DNA from: an uncultured Clostridia bacterium
GTDB lineage: Bacteria; Bacillota; Clostridia; Christensenellales; Aristaeellaceae
Assembly: GCA_934630705.1 (NCBI GenBank)
Contig: CAKTWP010000007.1
Coordinates: forward strand, 61,879-125,878
DNA length: 64,000 nt
Direction: 5' to 3'
Shown piece by piece: positions 58,832 to 64,000 of the stretch. The notes beneath the pieces were generated by a model. The model had not been told where the DNA came from. It made no database searches and worked only from the letters and a program-made list of their open reading frames with translations. Positions within the stretch are counted from its first letter, which is position 1. Every line of letters begins with the position of its first letter. The translations under genes were made by a program, and so were the position numbers.

Positions 58832-59056
58832 ATGTCAATAAGCTACAATAAGCTGTGGAAATTGCTTATAGACAAAGACATGACAAAGACAGAGCTTCGC
58901 AAGAAAGCAGGCGTTACTACGAATGTCATCGCTAAGATGGGCAAGCATGAATCTATCCAGCTTGAAACCCTCTACAAAATATGTAAAGTGCTTGATTGCA
59001 GCATAGATGACATTTCAGAAGTAATTGACGATGGAGAGGAGGGCGATTCTGTATGA
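58832..59056 (+). CDS. Small XRE/Cro-type regulator of the RM operon
   Basis: 74 residues, essentially one helix-turn-helix domain (YNKLWKLLIDKDMTKTELRK, VTTNVIAKMGKHESIQLETLY, CKVLDCSIDDISEVID). ATG 58832 follows GAGGTG; the TTG one codon earlier is less likely. Its stop overlaps the hsdR start by 4 bp. Such short Cro-like proteins control expression of restriction genes after entry into a new host; the operator at 58791 supports autoregulation (inference). Confidence 0.9.
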   Translation: MSISYNKLWKLLIDKDMTKTELRKKAGVTTNVIAKMGKHESIQLETLYKICKVLDCSIDDISEVIDDGEEGDSV

Positions 59057-62000
59057 AGTCAAATTTCGAGTTTCTTCGTCGTTATTGGCCTGCCCTGGCA
59101 GAAATCGGTGCGACTGCCGAAGGTTATCTATTTACTGATCCGAACAGTTGCATCTTCAAACTGGGCATGTTTGGCGAACGAGTTGTCTCAGAAATATTTG
59201 CGGTTGAGCACCTTCGCACGCCGGAAGCTGATGATTCGCAGGCTGCCCGTATACGTATTTTGAAGCGAGAAGGCTTATTGCCTTCAAATATTGACGATAT
59301 ATTCTATACACTGCGTCAGCAGAGAAACAAGGCGGTTCATGCGGGGCTTGATTCTTTGGCCGACGCAAAGACATTGCTGGAAATGACATATCGCCTTGCT
59401 TGCTGGTTTATGGAAGTGTATGGCGATTGGGGTTATATCCCTGATCCGTTTATTATGCCAGAGAAAGAGGTGGCGGTTGATTATGCTTCTTTGCTTGCTG
59501 AAAAGGAAGCGGAGATTGTCAAACTGAACGCCCGAGTCACTGCAGTGGTAACTGCGGCATCAGCAGCTCCGAAGCAGGAACGCAAGCAAAAGTCTGAGCA
59601 GGTTGCAGCAAGTTCTGATGCCACTGAAGCAGAAACACGTTTGATTATTGATTGTCAGCTTCGCGCAGCTGGATGGGAGGCTGACACGCAGTCCCTGCGC
59701 TACGCCAACGGGACTCGTCCCGTCAAAGGGCGCAACTTGGCTATTGCGGAATGGCCGACAACTGCTCAAGATGGTGATGATGGCCGCGCTGATTATGCGC
59801 TTTTCATTGGCTTGCAGATGGTTGGCATCATAGAAGCCAAACGGATCAGCATAGACATTCCTGGAGTTGTCGATGGACAATGCCGGGAATATGCAGCAGC
59901 GATTCGTGAAGAAGACAAGCCGCTGTGTATAGGCGAATGGGGTGGGTATTATGTTCCGTTCCTGTTTGCAGCCAATGGACGCCGATATGTTGAGCAATGG
60001 AAGGAAAAATCTGGTGTCTGGTTTCGGGATGTAAGAAATCCTGCCAACAAATCACGTGCACTCAGAGGGTGGATGAGTCCGGAAGGATTAACGACGCTTC
60101 TGAGCAATAATCCTGCTGCAGCGAATGCAAAGCTGGAAAATACACCTTATGATTTGCTCCGTGATCCTGATGGACTTCATTTGCGTGATTATCAGATTCG
60201 TGCTATAGAAGCAGCCGAGAAGGCGATTATCAACGGACAGAAAGCCGTTCTCTTGTCCATGGCTACTGGCACAGGTAAAACAAGAACCGTCCTCGGTATG
60301 ATTTACCGTTTCCTTTCCACAAATCGGTTCAGGCGTATTCTATTTCTGGTGGATCGCAACTCCCTCGGTGAGCAGGCTCAGGATGTATTCAAAGAGGTTA
60401 AGCTGGAAGAACTGCTGACTCTGGATAACATATACAATATCCGTGAGCTTGGGCAACAGGGCTTTGACGCGGAGACCCGCATCAAAGTTGCTACCGTTCA
60501 GAGCATGGTTCGGCATCTTCTTAATGACGAAGAAGCTTCTATCTCTGTATCTGACTACGATTTAATCATTGTCGATGAGGCGCATCGGGGATATACGATG
60601 GATAAAGAGCTTTCCGAAACAGAAATGCTCTATCGTGATGAAGCAGATTATATTAGCAAGTATCGTATGGTGATTGAGTATTTCGATGCCGTAAAAATCG
60701 CCCTGACTGCGACACCTGCGCTGCATACCACAGCAATCTTCGGTAATCCGGTTTTCAACTACAGTTACCGCGAGGCAGTCATTGACGGATATCTTGTCGA
60801 TCATGATGCTCCTCACAACATTGTCAGCAAACTCCGTGCCGAGGGCATTCGGTATAGCGCTGGTGAACAGATTACCATGATTGACCCTGTCACCGGTGAA
60901 TTGCTCAACAGCAGTGAACTGGAAGATGAAATTGAGTTCGATGTAGAAACCTTCAACAGGCAGGTCATTACTCGCCCATTTAATGAGACAGTGCTGCGTG
61001 AAATCTCGGAATACATTGATCCCGAAGGGCAAGGTAAAACTCTGATATTCGCTGTGGATGATGATCATGCTGATATGATCGTTGATATTCTACGGGAAAT
61101 CTATAGCGAAAAGGGTGTTAACCCTGATGCCATCAGGAAAATCACTGGCAGCATAGGTGATAAGGCCGTTGTTAGTAATGCCATCCGTGAATTCAAGAAC
61201 GAGCAGAATCCCAATATCGTTGTGACTGTCGATCTTCTAACAACGGGTATTGATGTGCCAGAGATTACCTCTCTGGTGTTTATGCGCCGAATCCGTTCCA
61301 GAATTCTGTTTGAACAAATGCTCGGGCGCGCCACCCGGCTTTGCCCTGAGATTGGTAAAACACATTTTGAGATCTACGATCCCGTAGGCGTATATGAATC
61401 ATTGACGGACTTCACGAATATGAAGCCCGTGTCTCGCAACCCTTCCACTACTTTTGAGGAACTGATCAAAGGGTTGGAGGTTCTGGAAGAAGAACGGCAT
61501 ATTCGAGCACAGATCGATGAAATCGTCTCGAAGCTCCGCCGGAAGAGTCGATATGTATCCAATCATGGAAGTGAACAGTTTACTTACATGACAAAAGGTC
61601 ACACTCTGGTTTCCTTTGCCGACGCGCTACACGCCATCCAGGATATTGATAAGGCAAAGACTTATGTGTTTGACGCAAAAGAAGCTCTTATCATGCTGGA
61701 TCATGATTTCAAGCCTCGTCCTGGCAAGATTGTTGATGACCACCCAGATGAGATTATCAGTCATACACGGGGCTATGGGAAAGGTCAAGCACCGCAGGAT
61801 TATCTGGACTCCTTTGCTGATTTTATCAAGACACATATCAACGAGATTAAAGCGCTCAAGATTCTCTGCACGAGACCTTCTGACCTGACCAGGGATGCAT
61901 TGAAAAGCTTGCGCATGGAGTTGGATCGTCACAGCTTTACAGAGGAACAGTTAAACGGGGCGTGGAAAGCTGTTACCAATCAGGATATCACAGCGGATAT

Positions 62001-62304
62001 CATCGCCTTCATCCGGCGTGAAGCGCTTGGTTCAGCTCTGATCAGCCACGAGAGCAGGATCAAGCATGCGTTTGCGCGAATCCGTCAGGAGCATGCTTTC
62101 AACCAGAACCAGTTGAACTGGTTGGCGCGTATCGAAAAAACCATGCTGGAAGAGCCGGTATTAGATGAGAGCATTTTTGACCAGGGGGCGTTCAAGACAA
62201 ACGGCGGGTTCAGTATGATTGACAAACGGTTTGGCGGAAATCTGCGCGAAATCATCCGCGAAATCAATCAGTACATTTATGATGACGGAGGCAAGGCTGC
62301 ATGA
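59053..62304 (+). CDS. hsdR: Type I restriction enzyme, R subunit
   Basis: 1083 residues, EcoEI-like. An N-terminal DUF4145 domain (FLRRYWPALAEIGATAEGYL, QQRNKAVHAG) precedes the PD-(D/E)xK nuclease (D of GRADYALF near 245, E-A-K near 260), then the translocase with Walker A ATGTGKTRTVLG near 404, DEAH VDEAHRG near 508, LTATPALHT near 555, and motif VI QMLGRATRLCP near 756, and a C-terminal EcoEI_R_C region. Cleaves unmodified foreign DNA after ATP-driven translocation, in complex with HsdM and HsdS. Overlaps hsdM by 4 bp. Confidence 0.96.
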   Translation: MKSNFEFLRRYWPALAEIGATAEGYLFTDPNSCIFKLGMFGERVVSEIFAVEHLRTPEADDSQAARIRILKREGLLPSNIDDIFYTLRQQRNKAVHAGLDSLADAKTLLEMTYRLACWFMEVYGDWGYIPDPFIMPEKEVAVDYASLLAEKEAEIVKLNARVTAVVTAASAAPKQERKQKSEQVAASSDATEAETRLIIDCQLRAAGWEADTQSLRYANGTRPVKGRNLAIAEWPTTAQDGDDGRADYALFIGLQMVGIIEAKRISIDIPGVVDGQCREYAAAIREEDKPLCIGEWGGYYVPFLFAANGRRYVEQWKEKSGVWFRDVRNPANKSRALRGWMSPEGLTTLLSNNPAAANAKLENTPYDLLRDPDGLHLRDYQIRAIEAAEKAIINGQKAVLLSMATGTGKTRTVLGMIYRFLSTNRFRRILFLVDRNSLGEQAQDVFKEVKLEELLTLDNIYNIRELGQQGFDAETRIKVATVQSMVRHLLNDEEASISVSDYDLIIVDEAHRGYTMDKELSETEMLYRDEADYISKYRMVIEYFDAVKIALTATPALHTTAIFGNPVFNYSYREAVIDGYLVDHDAPHNIVSKLRAEGIRYSAGEQITMIDPVTGELLNSSELEDEIEFDVETFNRQVITRPFNETVLREISEYIDPEGQGKTLIFAVDDDHADMIVDILREIYSEKGVNPDAIRKITGSIGDKAVVSNAIREFKNEQNPNIVVTVDLLTTGIDVPEITSLVFMRRIRSRILFEQMLGRATRLCPEIGKTHFEIYDPVGVYESLTDFTNMKPVSRNPSTTFEELIKGLEVLEEERHIRAQIDEIVSKLRRKSRYVSNHGSEQFTYMTKGHTLVSFADALHAIQDIDKAKTYVFDAKEALIMLDHDFKPRPGKIVDDHPDEIISHTRGYGKGQAPQDYLDSFADFIKTHINEIKALKILCTRPSDLTRDALKSLRMELDRHSFTEEQLNGAWKAVTNQDITADIIAFIRREALGSALISHESRIKHAFARIRQEHAFNQNQLNWLARIEKTMLEEPVLDESIFDQGAFKTNGGFSMIDKRFGGNLREIIREINQYIYDDGGKAA

Positions 62305-63731
62305 ACAATCAGGAGATCGTGGCAAAGCTTTGGAACCTTTGCAATGTGCTTCGCGATGACGGTATCACCTACCACGAGTATGTGACTGAGCTTACCTATA
62401 TTCTTTTTCTGAAGATGTGCAAGGAGACAGGGAGCGAGGAAGCAATCCCGGAAGGATACCGCTGGGACAGCCTGACCAGCCGAAGCGGGCTTGAGCTGAA
62501 AAAGCATTATCAGACCCTGCTGTCTTTCCTTGGGGAAAATTGCACTGGCCGTGTGCGGGAGATCTATCAGGGAGCGCAAACAAAGATCGACGAGCCCAAA
62601 AATCTCGAAAAAATCATCACCACCATTGATCAGTTCGACTGGTTCACCGCCAAGGAAGAGGGCCTCGGCAATCTTTATGAAGGACTGCTGGAGAAGAACG
62701 CCAATGAAAAAAAGTCTGGGGCGGGACAGTACTTCACGCCCCGCGTGCTCATCAACGTGATGACGCGCCTGATCGCACCTCAGCCCGGAGAGCTCTGCAA
62801 CGATCCCGCGTGCGGAACTTTTGGATTTATGATTGCCGCAGACGCGTACGTAAAATCCATCACCGACGATTTGTTCTCTCTATCCATTGACGAGCAGGAA
62901 TTCCAGAAGAAGCGTGCGTTTACCGGTTGCGAGTTGGTGCATGACACGCATCGCCTTGCGCTGATGAACGCGATGCTTCATGATATCGAATGCCCGATCT
63001 ACCTGGGCGATACGCTGTCTTCTTTCGGAACGCAATTGAAGGGCTATGATGTCGTTCTGACCAATCCGCCCTTCGGTACAAAGAAAGGCGGTGAACGCGC
63101 CACCCGTGACGACCTGACCTTCCCCAGCAGTAACAAACAGCTTAATTTCCTCCAGCACATCTATCGCAGCCTGAACCGGAGCGGACACGCGCGCGCCGCA
63201 GTGGTTTTGCCTGATAATGTGCTTTTCGCCGACGGAGATGGAGAGAAGATCCGCCGAGACTTGATGGAAAAGTGCAATCTGCATACCATTCTTCGCCTTC
63301 CCACTGGCATTTTCTATGCCCAAGGTGTCAAAACCAACGTCCTCTTCTTCACCCGTGGCGCTCATGATACCGGAAACACCCGCGAAATCTGGTTCTATGA
63401 TCTTCGCTCCGACATGCCCTCCTTCGGGAAAACCAATCCGCTGAAAGAGAGCCACTTTGATGAATTTGTGACCTGCTATGCAGGTGGTGATCTTTCAGCC
63501 CGGCATGAGACCTGGAGCGTGGATAACCCCAACGGGCGGTGGCGTCGCTATACCTATGAAGAAATACTCGCCCGCGACAAGACCAGCCTTGATATTACCT
63601 GGATGAAGAGCAGCACCGGAACGGACGATTATACACTGGCGGAGCTGCTGGAGCAGATCAAGACCAAATCCGCAAATATCGCCAAGGCAGTCGCAGCCCT
63701 GGAGGAATTGATTGGCGAGGTTGATGAATAA
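62301..63731 (+). CDS. hsdM: Type I restriction-modification DNA methyltransferase, M subunit
   Basis: 476 residues, N6-adenine methyltransferase subunit. HsdM N-terminal domain (IVAKLWNLCNVLRDDGITYHEYV), then the SAM site GQYFTPRVLINVMTRLIAP and DPACGTFGFMIAA near residue 167, and catalytic NPPF in VVLTNPPFGTKKGG near residue 253. All motifs intact, so the enzyme should be active. Stop overlaps the hsdS ATG by 1 bp. Confidence 0.97.
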   Translation: MNNQEIVAKLWNLCNVLRDDGITYHEYVTELTYILFLKMCKETGSEEAIPEGYRWDSLTSRSGLELKKHYQTLLSFLGENCTGRVREIYQGAQTKIDEPKNLEKIITTIDQFDWFTAKEEGLGNLYEGLLEKNANEKKSGAGQYFTPRVLINVMTRLIAPQPGELCNDPACGTFGFMIAADAYVKSITDDLFSLSIDEQEFQKKRAFTGCELVHDTHRLALMNAMLHDIECPIYLGDTLSSFGTQLKGYDVVLTNPPFGTKKGGERATRDDLTFPSSNKQLNFLQHIYRSLNRSGHARAAVVLPDNVLFADGDGEKIRRDLMEKCNLHTILRLPTGIFYAQGVKTNVLFFTRGAHDTGNTREIWFYDLRSDMPSFGKTNPLKESHFDEFVTCYAGGDLSARHETWSVDNPNGRWRRYTYEEILARDKTSLDITWMKSSTGTDDYTLAELLEQIKTKSANIAKAVAALEELIGEVDE

Positions 63732-64000
63732 TGGATACGAAGGCGCTTAGGCAGAAAATACTCGACCTTGCCATCCGGGGCAAGCTCGTGCCACAGGATC
63801 CCAATGACGAGCCAGCTTCTGTTTTGCTGGAACGTATTCGTGCGCAAAAACAACAGATGGTACGTGAAGGCAAGCTGAAGTCCAAAGAAATAAAGGATGA
63901 TACCGTTATCTTCGTTGGTGAGGATAATTTGCATTATGAGAAGTTCTCTGATGGCAACGTGAAATGTGTTGAGGATGAGATACCGTTTGAGCTACCAGAA
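63731..64000 (+). CDS. hsdS: Type I restriction enzyme specificity subunit (N-terminal 90 residues)
   Basis: The frame runs off the window. The N-terminus (LRQKILDLAIRGKLVPQDPN, ASVLLERIRAQKQQMVREGK) is the standard start of HsdS proteins. The target-recognition domains lie beyond the edge, so the recognition sequence cannot be inferred. Confidence 0.92.
   Translation, partial: MDTKALRQKILDLAIRGKLVPQDPNDEPASVLLERIRAQKQQMVREGKLKSKEIKDDTVIFVGEDNLHYEKFSDGNVKCVEDEIPFELPE

Overview
The window looks like a chromosomal segment of a GC-rich anaerobic Firmicute (Clostridia). Supporting features are a PadR/HAAS gene pair, a GerW/YtfJ-type sporulation gene next to a DacF-like carboxypeptidase, an ECF energy-coupling module, a DapL-type lysine pathway, ATP-type PEP carboxykinase, Bacillus-type regulators and frequent AGGAGG ribosome binding sites. 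Most of it is ordinary core and metabolic genome. The last ~5.7 kb is visibly less GC-rich and starts at a rearranged tRNA-Arg locus, so it reads as a genomic island.

Layout. 1-6.8 kb: a truncated unknown gene, then a carbohydrate-type ABC importer (two LplB/YtcP-like permeases and a binding protein) with a membrane-bound AraC regulator. 7.3-13.8 kb (minus): DUF2232 protein, rplI, dnaB, then potA-potB-potC. No potD is present, and potB and potC are split by a 766 bp repeat-rich gap. 14-18.7 kb (minus): a secreted metallo-beta-lactamase-fold protein, an Eis-like acetyltransferase, and cysE-cysS behind a probable cysteine T-box leader. 18.8-25.2 kb (plus): DUF2953, GerW, DacF (with an apparent C-terminal frameshift), RluB, MnmM, a sugar isomerase-like protein, and a PadR - 47 aa ORF - HAAS/DUF4097 operon. 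25.4-37.1 kb: pckA, deoC, a zinc-ribbon membrane protein, gpmI, an orphan receiver-like protein, an SPFH/zinc-ribbon protein, the threonine catabolic pair kbl-tdh, and gdhA. 37.4-45.4 kb (plus): argS, dapF, dapL, a divergent purA, and ecfA1-ecfA2-ecfT. 45.6-57.4 kb: a PadR/HAAS chimera, an oxidoreductase, an XRE membrane regulator, a ~750 nt gene-free structured region ahead of a PAP2-like membrane protein, a csoR-copA copper operon with two clear CsoR boxes, an ECF sigma/anti-sigma pair, and two COG0523 GTPases, one with an extraordinary His/Asp tract.

57.6-64 kb: a tRNA-Arg(CCT) 5' half occurs three times at exactly 280 bp spacing, and only the last copy is completed to a full tRNA. Beyond it lies a type I restriction-modification operon (XRE regulator, hsdR, hsdM, start of hsdS) with overlapping genes and a palindromic operator over its promoter.

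The strongest unexplained signal is a family of composite intergenic repeats (about a dozen copies or fragments). Each is built from a long GC-rich hairpin (A), a conserved AAGAAAGCCG-type core and a second hairpin (B) ending in the arms AATGCGCCCCAGAT / ATCTGGGGCGCATT. Copies occur in both orientations, sometimes as A-core-B-core'-A', and almost always just after gene ends. The second is the structured region at 48.8-49.5 kb, a candidate large noncoding RNA.
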